The notes: generated from the letters alone by a model not told the origin. Shown: positions 42,971-52,554, counted from the first letter of the stretch. The stretch is 64,000 nt of DNA from Pelosinus baikalensis (GCF_020819555.1 NZ_JAJHJB010000025.1:11989-75988); one strand, 5' to 3'. Translations and numbers: made by a program.

Positions 42971-44863
42971 CTAGTATTCAGCCAATAAACCTTCTAATTC
43001 ATCTAATAACCGATTGAATTTCTGTAACGTAATTTCAATCGGTTGAGGAGTAGACATATCAACGCCAGCATTTTTTAAAATTTGAATTGGTGTATCAGAA
43101 CCACCAGCTTTTAGAAACTTGTTCGTATATCGTTCTTGGGCTGCTTTGCCTTCGGTTTGAAGCTGCTTAGCAAAAGCTGTTGCTGCAGAGTATCCTGTAG
43201 CATATTGATACACATAAAAATTTCGATAAAAATGCGGAATCCGAGCCCACTCAATATCAATTTCTTTATCTACAATCATTTCTGGACCAAAGTACTTTAC
43301 ATTAAGATCATGATAGATCTCCTCCATAAGATCTGCAGTCAAGGTCTCACCCTTTTCACTTCGATCATGAATCTCTTTTTCAAATTCAGCGAACATCGTC
43401 TGCCGGTACAAGGTAGTGCGAATATTTTCTAAGTATTGATTCAGCAAATACATTTTTTCTTTTTTATCCGTTGTTTTTGCCAGCATATAATCAATGAGCA
43501 ATATCTCGTTGGTAGTAGAAGCGGTTTCAGCTGTAAAAATCACATAGTCCACTGTGGGATAAGGCTGGCTCTTGGCACTATAAAAACTGTGCAATGCATG
43601 CCCCATCTCATGGGCAAGGGTAGATGCATCACTAAATTGTCCATTATAATTTAGAAAAACAAAAGGATGGACGCCATAAACACCCCAAGAATAAGCACCG
43701 GAACGTTTACCTTGATTCTCATACACATCAATCCAATGAGAATCAATTCCTTTGTTAAAGTTTACTATATACTCCTCACCAAGAGGAGCTAAAGCTTGCC
43801 GAACAAGATCCAGGGCTTCTGAATAAGATAACTGAATTTCCACATCTTTTACCATTGGCGCATATAGATCATACATATGTATCTCCTCTACACCTAATGC
43901 TTTCTTCTTGAGTGACACATAACGATGCAGAGGAGCTAGATTGTGATTTACTGTAGTAATAAGATTATCATATACTTCTACAGGAATATGATTTGGCATA
44001 AGAGCCGCTTCTTGAGCTGAATGATAGTCATGGGCCTGAGCAAAAAACACGTGTTGCTTGACGTGTCCATTCAGTGTTGCCGCCAAAGTATTACGATATT
44101 GGCTATAAGAACCTAGAATACCTGCAAATGCATCCTGACGTACACGACGATCAGAAGAACGCAGATAATTATTATAGCGACCTTCACTTAATGGAACCTC
44201 TTGCCCTGCTTCATCCTGAATCGAAGGAAATTTTACTTCCGCATTTGCTAAAACATTAAAAATAGTTGCCGGAGTGGCAGCTACTTCTCCTGCCCGAGAT
44301 AATAATGCTTCTTCCCGCGGGGAAAGCACGTGCTGTTTTTGCTGCATCAAACTTTTTAAATAGAAGCTGTAAACCTCCAGCCCCTTTTCCTGCTTTTGCA
44401 TTTTTCCCAGTTTCTCTGCTGATATTTCCACTATCTCAGGATCAATAAAGGCAGTAGCAGCATTTACTTCAATATTTAAAGATTGAGCCTTGCCAGTTAA
44501 TGCCTGGTATTTATTATCCGCCGTATTCTCATCTTGATGCATTCGAGCAAAAGGATATAGCTTCCCCGTAATTTTGGTAATATCATCCCTAAGCTTAAGG
44601 CAGGCTAACAGGTTCTTTCCTGAACGATCCAGCTTCCCTTTATACTCACCGACTTTAGGCAGCATTCCTTTTACCTTATCATAGTCTGCCTGCCATTCTT
44701 CATCACTGGCATACAAATCGTCAAGATGCCATTTATACTCAGCTGCAATTTCCTCGCGACTGGGAATTTGAAACGTTTCCGCTCCTACCGCCGCCATAGC
44801 GCTTGATGTCGAAAGCAACATGAGACTAAGAGCAAAAGGAACTAAATGAGGCTGTTTTGACAT
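42971..44863 (-). CDS. pepF: Oligoendopeptidase F with a signal peptide
   Basis: A 630-aa M3B metallopeptidase. The zinc motif HEMGH is at 418-422, with a third ligand Glu in FTAETASTTNEILL about 25 residues on. PepF proteins usually cut short peptides in the cytoplasm and have about 600 aa. Here the first 25 residues (MSKQPHLVPFALSLMLLSTSS, then AMA) form a clear secretory signal, so the enzyme probably works in the periplasm. GGAG precedes the ATG. It has its own terminator and stands alone. Confidence 0.92.
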   Translation of the reverse strand: MSKQPHLVPFALSLMLLSTSSAMAAVGAETFQIPSREEIAAEYKWHLDDLYASDEEWQADYDKVKGMLPKVGEYKGKLDRSGKNLLACLKLRDDITKITGKLYPFARMHQDENTADNKYQALTGKAQSLNIEVNAATAFIDPEIVEISAEKLGKMQKQEKGLEVYSFYLKSLMQQKQHVLSPREEALLSRAGEVAATPATIFNVLANAEVKFPSIQDEAGQEVPLSEGRYNNYLRSSDRRVRQDAFAGILGSYSQYRNTLAATLNGHVKQHVFFAQAHDYHSAQEAALMPNHIPVEVYDNLITTVNHNLAPLHRYVSLKKKALGVEEIHMYDLYAPMVKDVEIQLSYSEALDLVRQALAPLGEEYIVNFNKGIDSHWIDVYENQGKRSGAYSWGVYGVHPFVFLNYNGQFSDASTLAHEMGHALHSFYSAKSQPYPTVDYVIFTAETASTTNEILLIDYMLAKTTDKKEKMYLLNQYLENIRTTLYRQTMFAEFEKEIHDRSEKGETLTADLMEEIYHDLNVKYFGPEMIVDKEIDIEWARIPHFYRNFYVYQYATGYSAATAFAKQLQTEGKAAQERYTNKFLKAGGSDTPIQILKNAGVDMSTPQPIEITLQKFNRLLDELEGLLAEY

Positions 44864-45021
44864 TGAACAATTCTCCTTTACTGAAAAGTACTACTATATA
44901 TATTATGAGTTCTGCTGTTTTTTTCCTGTATTATATCTTCTAATATTTTCATTTCACAAAATTTTATTCTCTATTGTGTATTTCAATTAATTTATTTCTA
45001 TTTGAATAACTCTTAAATACA

Positions 45022-45192
45022 AAGAAAGCTACTCTCCTATAAAGAAGACTAAGGTTCAAATGGAGTTTTAACTCCACCTGAATCTTAGTCGCACTTATCC
45101 TTAGGACTTAGCCGCTCTTAACTTCCACTTGAAAAGATGGGAGTCTTAGAGCAGTTTAGTCATCGGATAGTATTTAGAAGAGTAACTTTCTT
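45022..45192. repeat. Branched 170-bp palindrome of unknown nature
   Basis: Outer arms 45022-45038 and 45176-45192 pair over about 16 bp with two mismatches. Inside lie a hairpin at 45047-45090 (GACTAAG.TTCA with TGAA.CTTAGTC around TGGAGTT/AACTCCA) and an imperfect longer stem at 45096-45169 (TATCC..GGATA). It fits a fold-back element or a structured RNA. It fills the gap between the lipase and pepF genes; no coding sequence is seen there. Confidence 0.65.
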
Positions 45193-45205
45193 ACTAAGCG
45201 ATATC

Positions 45206-46561
45206 TTAAATTGTATTTTCATCAAACGTCCCTAACCAATCCTGCCTGTTCTGACTCATATTCTTGGCATTATGGATAAAAGCTTCCAGAGAGGTAAGCT
45301 CCCGCGTACTGCTCCCGTAACTGGCTGCAGTAACAATAGCACCACTCTTTGCCTGATATACGCGCTGTTCTAACGTAATATAACTTGTATGCTCCTCATT
45401 TTTAACCTTATGACCTTGAATTTCAGATACTACCACCCAATCACAATTAGCAGCAATTGCTTTTTTAAAGATATCTTCACTTTCTTCTCCTGTGTCTAAT
45501 ACATATCCTGGTAAAGTACTTCGATATTCATCATACAGCGCTTCCTTCATATAAGAAAATTCTCCACGCAACTCTTCCGGCAATTGGTTTTTAATCGGGG
45601 CAACATATACTCTTGGCTTGCCAGTAACATTGATTGTCTCATTGGGTACTGACAATTCTCCTGCTGATACAGCCTGCTGTCTTTTCTGGTAATAATTCTT
45701 AATCGCCAAATCTAGATATAAAGTAATTTGATGAGGATCAGCATTTTGATTACTTGGAGTCTGCCAACGAATCTCTCGCCCAAACTGCTCATATCCCCCC
45801 ACTAGTTTTTGCAATGCTCCAGTTACAGGATCGCCAGTGGTCACAACGCGAGTAAGATGCAAAGCAGGTTCAAATTTATCACGAAAAGCTTTATTGCCTA
45901 CTGCTGGCGCGCCAAAGGTAATCACTTCGATCTGTTCCGGATTTACCCCCATATCAAGAAGCCTTGCTCCACCAATGGTAACTCCAGCACCACCTAAACT
46001 ATGGCCTACTAAATATACCTTTTTATCCTTATCGCCTAGCAACATTTCCAGCAATGATTTTTCAGAATTAGCACCTTCTGCAAGTATTTCTCTACTGAAT
46101 CCCGTCTGAACATATTGGTTAAAGCCCTTATGCACCTTTGGAGCGGAATCTGGCATATCTTTGCGCAGGGAATTAGCGGTGAATTCTTCGAGGGTTTTCC
46201 CAGAAAAATAAACCTTACTCACACGTAAATCAACTTTAAGATCCTTTACATTTTCAGTTCCCACTACAGAAAGCAAATAAGAAGGCACTGTATCCCCTTG
46301 CTGTTTTCTAGCTACCAAGAACCTAACATCTGCTTGATCACTTTTTTCTCTATACGACTGCATTTTCCAGCCATTTTGTTCCAGGGCATCCCTGGCAATA
46401 TTTCCTTCTCGATCACTATATGCAGCCGTACAGGCAACAGCAGCTAAATATAGGTTCCTGGCCTCTTCATATTCTTCCAATGCTCCTGCACTGCCAATGA
46501 CAGGCTGAGAAAGCAGCAGTATCATAGTGATTACATATATATAATTTATCATTTTTTTCAA
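45206..46561 (-). CDS. Secreted class 3 lipase
   Basis: A roughly 451-aa protein. A TTG at 46561 with GGGAGATGG 8 nt upstream gives an N terminus with two Lys and a hydrophobic stretch (MINYIYVITMILLLSQ, then GSAGA), a clear signal peptide. The lipase box is VGHSLGGAGVT near residue 190, with ITFGAPAVGN following as in the Rhizomucor lipase fold. The C-terminal 150 residues (YVAPIKNQLPEELRGEF, then VVSEIQGHKVKNEEHTSYITLE) are an extra beta-rich domain I do not recognise. Substrate is likely an ester lipid outside the cell membrane. Confidence 0.85.
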   Translation of the reverse strand: MKKMINYIYVITMILLLSQPVIGSAGALEEYEEARNLYLAAVACTAAYSDREGNIARDALEQNGWKMQSYREKSDQADVRFLVARKQQGDTVPSYLLSVVGTENVKDLKVDLRVSKVYFSGKTLEEFTANSLRKDMPDSAPKVHKGFNQYVQTGFSREILAEGANSEKSLLEMLLGDKDKKVYLVGHSLGGAGVTIGGARLLDMGVNPEQIEVITFGAPAVGNKAFRDKFEPALHLTRVVTTGDPVTGALQKLVGGYEQFGREIRWQTPSNQNADPHQITLYLDLAIKNYYQKRQQAVSAGELSVPNETINVTGKPRVYVAPIKNQLPEELRGEFSYMKEALYDEYRSTLPGYVLDTGEESEDIFKKAIAANCDWVVVSEIQGHKVKNEEHTSYITLEQRVYQAKSGAIVTAASYGSSTRELTSLEAFIHNAKNMSQNRQDWLGTFDENTI

Positions 46562-46629
46562 AATACCATCTCCCACTACTCCTAGCCTCCCTCCATATTT
46601 GGTAACAATAGGCAATACAGATGAATTGC

Positions 46630-47526
46630 CTATTGTTCAACATTATTATAGGGGTCCCAATCCGTCATAGTAGACAAATGCTCGATTGCCTTCTTGCTGT
46701 CAGACAGCAATTTTTCCTTATCTTGAGGCAACGTACCTGCTAAAGCTACATAGTTGGATATATGATTGCTGCGGAACAAACAATGTGATTCATAAGGTAA
46801 ATCAATAGCGTGAATCAGTTCATATAATTCTCCCATTATTTCAGTCGGCGATAATATTTCAAAATCCCCGCGTTCGTATTCAGCACGCAGCTCACTTCCC
46901 CGGTACATCATCAACGTTAAAGCACTAAGCATTGTAGGACGAATGGCATTTACTGCCTGAGCAGTGTGATAGGCGTGCTGCCCAGAACCTGCCTTCCCTC
47001 CAAGGCCAATGATTACCATTAGGGATAATTTTATGCCGGCAGCCACCACCTTCTGCCCTGCCTCGATAGATTGCTGTGCGGTAACCCCTTTATTCACATG
47101 ACGCAGTACTTCGTCATCACCCGACTCCATTCCATAATACACCAGTTTTAATCCTGCTTTTGATAAGTTTTGTAGTTCTTCTGGTGTTTTTCGTAAAATA
47201 TCATTGGGCCCTGCATAACAGGATACTCTGCGCAGTTTTGGAAAACGCTCTTTCAGTACTCTTAAAATCTCCAAGAGTGTCTCCGTTGACAAAACAAGAG
47301 CATTACCATCTGCTAAGAAGATACGGCGAATAAAATCCTTATATTGTTTGGCATGGTTAATTTGCGCCATAATTTCATCCATCGTTCGCATGCGAAAATC
47401 AATACTTCTGTACATATTGCAATAGGTACAGCGATTATGAGAACACCCAATGGTTACTCTTAAAATAAAACTTTCCGCCTCGCTAGGCGGACGAAACACA
47501 GGCCCCCCGGCAGTATCAAAATACAT
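46630..47526 (-). CDS. Radical SAM protein of unknown reaction
   Basis: A 298-aa enzyme. The cluster site is GCSHNRCTYCNMYRS near residue 28; Cys spacing is CX4CX2C, and Elp3/B12-type SAM loops (GGDGN-like YYGMESGDDEVLRHVNKG, VIIGLGGKAG) follow. The C-terminal half (PTEIMGELYELIHAIDLP) lacks extra clusters. The subgroup is often labelled coproporphyrinogen oxidase-like, but I see no HemN-specific motif. A GGAGG precedes the ATG. Reaction unknown. Confidence 0.88.
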   Translation of the reverse strand: MYFDTAGGPVFRPPSEAESFILRVTIGCSHNRCTYCNMYRSIDFRMRTMDEIMAQINHAKQYKDFIRRIFLADGNALVLSTETLLEILRVLKERFPKLRRVSCYAGPNDILRKTPEELQNLSKAGLKLVYYGMESGDDEVLRHVNKGVTAQQSIEAGQKVVAAGIKLSLMVIIGLGGKAGSGQHAYHTAQAVNAIRPTMLSALTLMMYRGSELRAEYERGDFEILSPTEIMGELYELIHAIDLPYESHCLFRSNHISNYVALAGTLPQDKEKLLSDSKKAIEHLSTMTDWDPYNNVEQ

Positions 47527-47549
47527 ACACTTTCCTCCCTAATAAAAAC

Positions 47550-47620
47550 AGCTAAAACGAATCGAACCACAAAGACGCAAAGTACACAAAGGGTTTTATC
47601 ATTGTGCTTTTGTGGTTCGT
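47550..47620. repeat. Dispersed fold-back repeat, copy C
   Basis: A short leader (aaacgaatcgaacc) then left-arm AAAG words (cacaaagacgcaaagtacac) and right arm ttgtgcttttgtggttcg. It lies between sfsA and the radical SAM gene. The repeated word here is AAAG instead of AGAG, in both arms. Confidence 0.7.
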
Positions 47621-47625
47621 AAAAA

Positions 47626-48312
47626 TCACAGTACAATCTCCACTCTATCCCCGATTACAATTTCATCCTCACTGACTAAGGAGTCATATGCCAGCAGTAT
47701 GACGCCTTTTTGAGCAGCAAGTCGTAAGGCTGCGGCAAAACCCGGATCAGTTTTACTGTTAGGGCTAAAACTTTTTACCCCTTTCATCTGGACCAGGAAG
47801 AAAATGTACCCCTTATAACCTTCCTCCACTGCTTTCATCATTTCAAGCACGTGTTTAGTCCCTCGCAACGTAGGAGCATCAGGAAACATTACCAGACCAT
47901 CCTCTTCTAAGGTGACGCCTTTCACTTCAATAAATCCTCGGCAATCGGCTGACTCAAAATAAAGATCAAATCTAGACTTTCCATAGGTTACTTCTCTTTT
48001 CACCATATTAATGTTTGTGATTTCCGAAATACCTTTAGCCAGCAATGCTTCAAAAACAACAGAGTTGGGTACTTGCGAGTCAATATTAATCAAACAATCC
48101 TCTTTGTAGATGCCAATGATCGAAAATCTGGTTTTTCGCTCTGGATTTTTGGCTCGCTCCAGTATCACGATCCTTCCAGCAATAAAAAGTTCCCGACATC
48201 TGCCTGTATTTTTGACATGAACCACTTCTTCGATTCCGTCAACTAATACATGGGCAATAAATCGATTGACACGCTTTATAAAAATACCTTGTACGATATG
48301 ACTATATTTCAT
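47626..48312 (-). CDS. sfsA: DNA/RNA nuclease SfsA
   Basis: A 228-aa protein of the SfsA family, linked to sugar fermentation regulation in E. coli and to nuclease activity by its fold. The start at 48312 (MKYSHIVQGIFIKRVNRF) has AGG 6 nt upstream; the frame also extends into msrB without support. Family motifs are HVKNTGRCRELF, KSRFDLYFE with FIEVKGVTLEE as the PD-(D/E)XK-type catalytic segment, and PDAPTLRGTKH. It directly follows msrB (13 bp). Confidence 0.93.
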   Translation of the reverse strand: MKYSHIVQGIFIKRVNRFIAHVLVDGIEEVVHVKNTGRCRELFIAGRIVILERAKNPERKTRFSIIGIYKEDCLINIDSQVPNSVVFEALLAKGISEITNINMVKREVTYGKSRFDLYFESADCRGFIEVKGVTLEEDGLVMFPDAPTLRGTKHVLEMMKAVEEGYKGYIFFLVQMKGVKSFSPNSKTDPGFAAALRLAAQKGVILLAYDSLVSEDEIVIGDRVEIVL

Positions 48313-48325
48313 GAATACCTGCCAT

Positions 48326-48763
48326 TTATTTCTCCTTATTAAACAACGGAACAAACTGTCCATATCCTGCTTTTTCTAAGTCTTCTTTAGGGATAAAACG
48401 CAGTGCTGCCGAATTAATACAATAGCGTAATTTACAGGGTGCAGGACCATCATTAAATACATGCCCTAAGTGAGAATCCCCTGTTTTACTGCGCACTTCT
48501 GTACGAATCATGAAATGACTGATATCCTGTTTCTCCTTGATGACCTCTTCCATAATAGGCTTAGTAAAACTAGGCCATCCACAGCCAGAATCAAATTTAT
48601 CTAAAGAAGTAAACAAAGGTTCTCCCGATACAACATCCACATAAATACCAGCCTGGGTATGATCCCAAAATTCATTTTGAAAAGCAGGTTCTGTTGCCTG
48701 ATTTTGTGTTACCTCATATTGAATTTTAGTGAGTGTACGCTTTAGTTCTTCCTTATCTTTCAT
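48326..48763 (-). CDS. msrB: Methionine-R-sulfoxide reductase MsrB
   Basis: A 145-aa repair enzyme for oxidised methionine. Conserved pieces are YEVTQNQATEPAF at the start, SGCGWPSF and GHVFNDGP, and the catalytic Cys in RYCINSAALRF near the end. The four zinc-binding Cys of many MsrB proteins are absent, so it belongs to the zinc-free form. It is transcribed with sfsA. GAGGAG precedes the ATG. Confidence 0.95.
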   Translation of the reverse strand: MKDKEELKRTLTKIQYEVTQNQATEPAFQNEFWDHTQAGIYVDVVSGEPLFTSLDKFDSGCGWPSFTKPIMEEVIKEKQDISHFMIRTEVRSKTGDSHLGHVFNDGPAPCKLRYCINSAALRFIPKEDLEKAGYGQFVPLFNKEK

Positions 48764-48880
48764 TCATAACACTCCTCTTTTTCAAATGCTCGTCTTTCCT
48801 ATAGCCTGCCCTTATTCAATGAGATTAACCTATGTCTTTTATACCATACTATCAGGAACTACACAACCCTTGTTTTTAAA

Positions 48881-48923
48881 CAAAAAGTCCCGCAACGTCT
48901 TTATAATAAACTGTTGCAGGACT
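48881..48923 (-). terminator. Terminator of the thiamine operon
   Basis: AGTCCTGCAAC pairs with GTTGCGGGACT (one mismatch), followed on the minus strand by TTTTTG, about 15 bp after the thiE stop. Confidence 0.87.
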
Positions 48924-48937
48924 ATCGTGTTGTGTTC

Positions 48938-49567
48938 TTATTTTTTTATAATGTGGCGAAGGTTACACGCTGCTTGATAAGGATCAGCAGAAGCAATAAT
49001 CGCTGATACAACGGCTGCTCCATCCGCGCCAGCCTCCATCACATGTTGAATATTATTCTTTTCAATGCCGCCAATGGCAACAACAGGTACCGAGACTCCC
49101 TCTTTTATTCTCCTAAAAGCTGCTATACTCACATGATCAGCATCGCTTTTTGTCCTGGTAGGAAATACGGCGCCGACTCCTAAATAGTCCGCCCCTTCAT
49201 CTTGGGCTTTCACAGCCTCTTCCAAAGTGGAGGCTGATACACCAATGATTTTAGTAGGACCAAGTAATTTTCGTGCTACTGCTAAAGGCATATCTTCTTG
49301 TCCAATATGTACACCGTCAGCATCAATCGCTAAAGCAATATCGATCCGGTCATTGATTATGAAAGGGACCTTATATTTTCCAGTAATATGTTTTAACACC
49401 AAGGCTAACTCAAAAAAATCTAAAGTAGACACATTCTTCTCACGAATCTGTACTAAAGTAGCACCTCCTTTAATAGCCTCTTCCACTGTTGCCGCTAAAT
49501 CCTTATTCCCCAGTAACTCTCGATCCGTTACTAAATATAAGGAGTAATCAACTGCTTTTTTATCCAT
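48938..49567 (-). CDS. thiE: Thiamine phosphate synthase
   Basis: A 209-aa TIM barrel joining HMP-PP and thiazole phosphate to thiamine phosphate. DRELLGNKDLAATVEEA, QIREKN, FIINDRIDIALAIDADGVHIGQED, GVGAVFPTRTKSDA and VAIGGI are family signatures. The ATG at 49567 overlaps the last bases of thiM (stop ends at 49560) by 8 bp and has GGTG upstream; a GTG 12 nt earlier is too close to any site. Last gene of the operon. Confidence 0.95.
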   Translation of the reverse strand: MDKKAVDYSLYLVTDRELLGNKDLAATVEEAIKGGATLVQIREKNVSTLDFFELALVLKHITGKYKVPFIINDRIDIALAIDADGVHIGQEDMPLAVARKLLGPTKIIGVSASTLEEAVKAQDEGADYLGVGAVFPTRTKSDADHVSIAAFRRIKEGVSVPVVAIGGIEKNNIQHVMEAGADGAAVVSAIIASADPYQAACNLRHIIKK

Positions 49568-50372
49568 TGGAAATGACACCGCCTTTCTTCATAAGCTCAG
49601 GTGTCATAGCCCACACGGCATCAAACAGCCGCATCCGAAAAGTACCGATTCCTTCTCCTGCCTGCAAAGACTGCTGTGCCAATTCCCCGGCTAAGCCCAT
49701 GGTCATAATGCCTGCTGCCGCTCCCACAAACCACTCCTCAGTTGCTCCACAAAAAGAAGCAACCAATGATGTAGCCATACATCCTGTACCTGTAACTTGA
49801 GATAAAATAGGATGACCATTATTAATCAAGCAAACTTGATCTCCCTGAGCAATAATATCTTGCTTTCCGGTAATCGCAATTACACAGTTAAGCTTTTTAG
49901 AAAGCAGTTTGGCTACTGTTATTCCATCTTCTTCATCAGCAGTCGAATCAACACCCTTAATCTGCGCATCCAAGCCAGCCAAAATCTTCATTTCCGACAT
50001 ATTGCCACGAATGACCGACGGCCCCACTTCTTCTATGATTCGCTTGGCAGTGGCAGTTCGAAGACTGGTTGCTCCCACTCCCACGGGATCAAAAACAATG
50101 GGAATCCCTCGTTCTTTCGCCTTTTTGCCAACCGCCAGCATGGACTCAATACTCCGCGAATTTAAAGTTCCTATATTTAATACCAAAGAAGAAGCAAAGG
50201 AAACCATTTCTTCTACTTCTCCTATATCATCTGCCATAACAGGAGAAGCACCAATAGCCAGAGTTATATTGGCACAATCGTTCACTGTCACATAGTTCGT
50301 AATATGATGTACCAGAGGCTTTTTGTTTTTTACAGTTATGAGGCTGTCGGATATTTTTTGCAGGATTTCCAT
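49560..50372 (-). CDS. thiM: Hydroxyethylthiazole kinase
   Basis: A 270-aa kinase that salvages the thiazole half of thiamine. VHHITNYVTVNDCANITLAIGASPVM, DPVGVGATSLR and the nucleotide site VTGTGCMATSLVASF are all present. I take the ATG at 50372 (MEILQKISDSL) with GGGGG upstream; a TTG 18 nt earlier is the alternative. It overlaps cytX by 37 bp, so translation is coupled. Confidence 0.94.
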   Translation of the reverse strand: MEILQKISDSLITVKNKKPLVHHITNYVTVNDCANITLAIGASPVMADDIGEVEEMVSFASSLVLNIGTLNSRSIESMLAVGKKAKERGIPIVFDPVGVGATSLRTATAKRIIEEVGPSVIRGNMSEMKILAGLDAQIKGVDSTADEEDGITVAKLLSKKLNCVIAITGKQDIIAQGDQVCLINNGHPILSQVTGTGCMATSLVASFCGATEEWFVGAAAGIMTMGLAGELAQQSLQAGEGIGTFRMRLFDAVWAMTPELMKKGGVISNG

Positions 50373-51571
50373 TCTTTTGTATACCCCCAAATGATTTTAT
50401 AAAGTAGTGACGTAAAGAGTAGGACCGGTATGGTTGCTCCCAGTACAAACTCCATGGTAATAAACTGATGATACATAATAACCCCTAAGGCCCAAACTGC
50501 TAGGGCACTCCAATTTACAAGAAGTTCCGGACGCAATTGCCTATTTTTAATAATAAAATACTCAGTTAATAGTACCGCAAATAATGGAGCAAAAACAGAT
50601 CCAATGGCAAGGAGGAAATTTTCATACTGCTCAATATTCACCCACAAAGCAATCCCCGTGCCAATCACCGTCATAACTAAAGCAATTCTTTTCTCATCTA
50701 GCTTCGGAAAAATATTAGCGAAACTAACACCAGCAGAATAAGCATCTAAAAAAGTAGTTGTTACTGTTGCCAGCACAATAATGCCTAGAGCTGATAATCC
50801 TAAATTAGCGGCCAGCATCATGGTAGAAGGTTTGGGATTACCTGCTATAATAGCAGCGCCTAAGCCAATCAGATACATCCAGCAGCTACCTATAAAATAA
50901 CCTAGCCCGCTGCCCAAAGCTGCACTTGTTCTGCTTTTAGCAAAGCGTGTATAGTCAGCAATCAGCGGCAGCCAGGACAATGGCATAATAACACTCAATT
51001 CTAATGCCTCACCAAAAGACATTCCTCCAATAGGCGGTGCACTTAAAGCGGTACTATCTTTAAATACTACATTGCTCAATAGTACCGTAATACCAAACAA
51101 CAAAAACACGGCTAACATATTCACTTTCTTTAAGCCGCCCTCTCTACCAAGAGCGATCCACAGAAGAACTAAGCCGCCAATCCCCATGCTCCAAAGAGAG
51201 AGCTGATCCATTCCCCACAGCATTTTGCTGATTTCATTAGCTGACCGGGCTGCAGCAATAATCATAACTGCTGTCCACCCTACAAGCTGCAGCACATTTA
51301 ACACTGAAAATAAATAAGATCCATATACGCCAAAAGAAATACGAGTAGAGACGATAGCTGGTATCCTTTCCTGGGTACCAATGATACCGCCCAGCACCAA
51401 AATAATTACACCAACCACATGACCAATCACAATGGCTATTACTCCGCTTTGAAAGCCAAGAGGAGCTAATAACCCTCCTGTTAAGATTTCAGCAATGGAT
51501 ATTGCCGCACCAAACCATAAAAATAAAAAGTGATTAAAACCTAATGCATTATTACTTGTTTCATTCGTCAT
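50336..51571 (-). CDS. cytX: Hydroxymethylpyrimidine transporter CytX (NCS1 family)
   Basis: A 411-aa permease with about 12 membrane spans (LVGWTAVMIIAAARSANEI, FIGSCWMYLIGLGAAII and others). Motifs NNALGFNHFLFLWFGAAISIAEI and PLSWLPLIADYTRFAK fit NCS1 carriers. Its place between thiD and thiM under a TPP riboswitch supports HMP uptake, the usual CytX role. It overlaps thiD by 11 bp. Confidence 0.9.
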   Translation of the reverse strand: MTNETSNNALGFNHFLFLWFGAAISIAEILTGGLLAPLGFQSGVIAIVIGHVVGVIILVLGGIIGTQERIPAIVSTRISFGVYGSYLFSVLNVLQLVGWTAVMIIAAARSANEISKMLWGMDQLSLWSMGIGGLVLLWIALGREGGLKKVNMLAVFLLFGITVLLSNVVFKDSTALSAPPIGGMSFGEALELSVIMPLSWLPLIADYTRFAKSRTSAALGSGLGYFIGSCWMYLIGLGAAIIAGNPKPSTMMLAANLGLSALGIIVLATVTTTFLDAYSAGVSFANIFPKLDEKRIALVMTVIGTGIALWVNIEQYENFLLAIGSVFAPLFAVLLTEYFIIKNRQLRPELLVNWSALAVWALGVIMYHQFITMEFVLGATIPVLLFTSLLYKIIWGYTKEWKSCKKYPTAS

Positions 51572-52370
51572 TTAACATACCTGCGCCTTTATATAAATTA
51601 TAAAAATGATGAACAGGACCAACACCTTTGCCAATAGCAAAGGAGTGTTCAATCGCCGTGTGAATATATTCCTTCCCCCTAGAAACTGCCTCTTGCGCAG
51701 AATACCCCCTAGCCAAATTGGCAGCAATTGCAGCTGACAAGGTGCAGCCTGTGCCATGGGTATTTTGCGTAGCAATTCGAGGTGTACTCAAATATTGATA
51801 ACTTTCTCCATCAAATAAAATATCGGTAGCATCATCTTCCCGATGTCCGCCCTTTAGCAGTACATACTTCGGTCCTAATTGATGAATGAATTTAGCAGCT
51901 TCTTCCATATCCTTCAAGCTATGAATCCTTAGCCCACTGATTTCCTCTGCCTCGGGAATGTTGGGCGTTACAACCGATGCTAAGGGTAGTAGGTAAGAGA
52001 TCAATGCCTCTACCGCCTCGGGCTGCAACAAATAGTAACCGCTTTTCGATATCATTACAGGATCTACGACAATGTTCTGGGCATTATATTTTTTAAGACC
52101 ATTTGCTATGGCTTTAATCGTTTCCGTACGAGAAACCATGCCAATTTTAACAGCATCTACTGTAATGTCATCAAAAATAGCTTCGATCTGTTTATCAATC
52201 ACAGCTATATCAATATCCTGTACAGCAAATACGCCTTGTGTATTTTGCGCTGTCACTGCTGTAATCACACTCATACCAAATACCCCATGTGCCGAAAAAG
52301 CCTTTAAATCTGCTTGAATACCAGCCCCGCCACTTGAATCAGAACCAGCTATCGTTAGTACCTTCTTCAT
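51561..52370 (-). CDS. thiD: Hydroxymethylpyrimidine/phosphomethylpyrimidine kinase
   Basis: A 269-aa ribokinase-fold enzyme phosphorylating HMP twice. The start MKKVLTIAGSDSSGGAGIQ at 52370 has GAGGGGG 7 nt before it. DPVMISKSG, VTPNIPEAEEISG and the anion hole GTGCTLSAAIAANLA are complete. It is the first gene after the TPP riboswitch. The longer frame to 52436 runs toward the repeat in the leader and is not used. Confidence 0.94.
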   Translation of the reverse strand: MKKVLTIAGSDSSGGAGIQADLKAFSAHGVFGMSVITAVTAQNTQGVFAVQDIDIAVIDKQIEAIFDDITVDAVKIGMVSRTETIKAIANGLKKYNAQNIVVDPVMISKSGYYLLQPEAVEALISYLLPLASVVTPNIPEAEEISGLRIHSLKDMEEAAKFIHQLGPKYVLLKGGHREDDATDILFDGESYQYLSTPRIATQNTHGTGCTLSAAIAANLARGYSAQEAVSRGKEYIHTAIEHSFAIGKGVGPVHHFYNLYKGAGMLNDE

Positions 52371-52389
52371 ATAAGTTCCCCCTCTATTA

Positions 52390-52530
52390 TAAATAAGAAA
52401 AATGCTGCGAGTTCTTGCGACTATAACAAAAAACATTTTGAACTGCGAAGGTCACGAAGAAGTACAAAGAACACGAAGGGTCTGTTTATATCTTTTTGAC
52501 CGAGTCTTCGCATCTTCGTGTTTCATTGTT
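52390..52530. repeat. Dispersed fold-back repeat, copy D
   Basis: A leader similar to copy B (aataagaaaaatgctgcgag), then left-arm CGAAG words (gcgaaggtcacgaagaagtac) and right arm gtcttcgcatcttcgtg. It lies between the TPP riboswitch terminator and the thiD start, inside the thiD leader RNA. Confidence 0.72.
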
Positions 52531-52554
52531 TTTTTAACTGCTCCTGATCATAAT

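Noticed and set aside
45022..45192. Insertion sequence remnant
   Set aside because: No transposase text or target duplication could be seen, so I call it only a fold-back element of unknown type.
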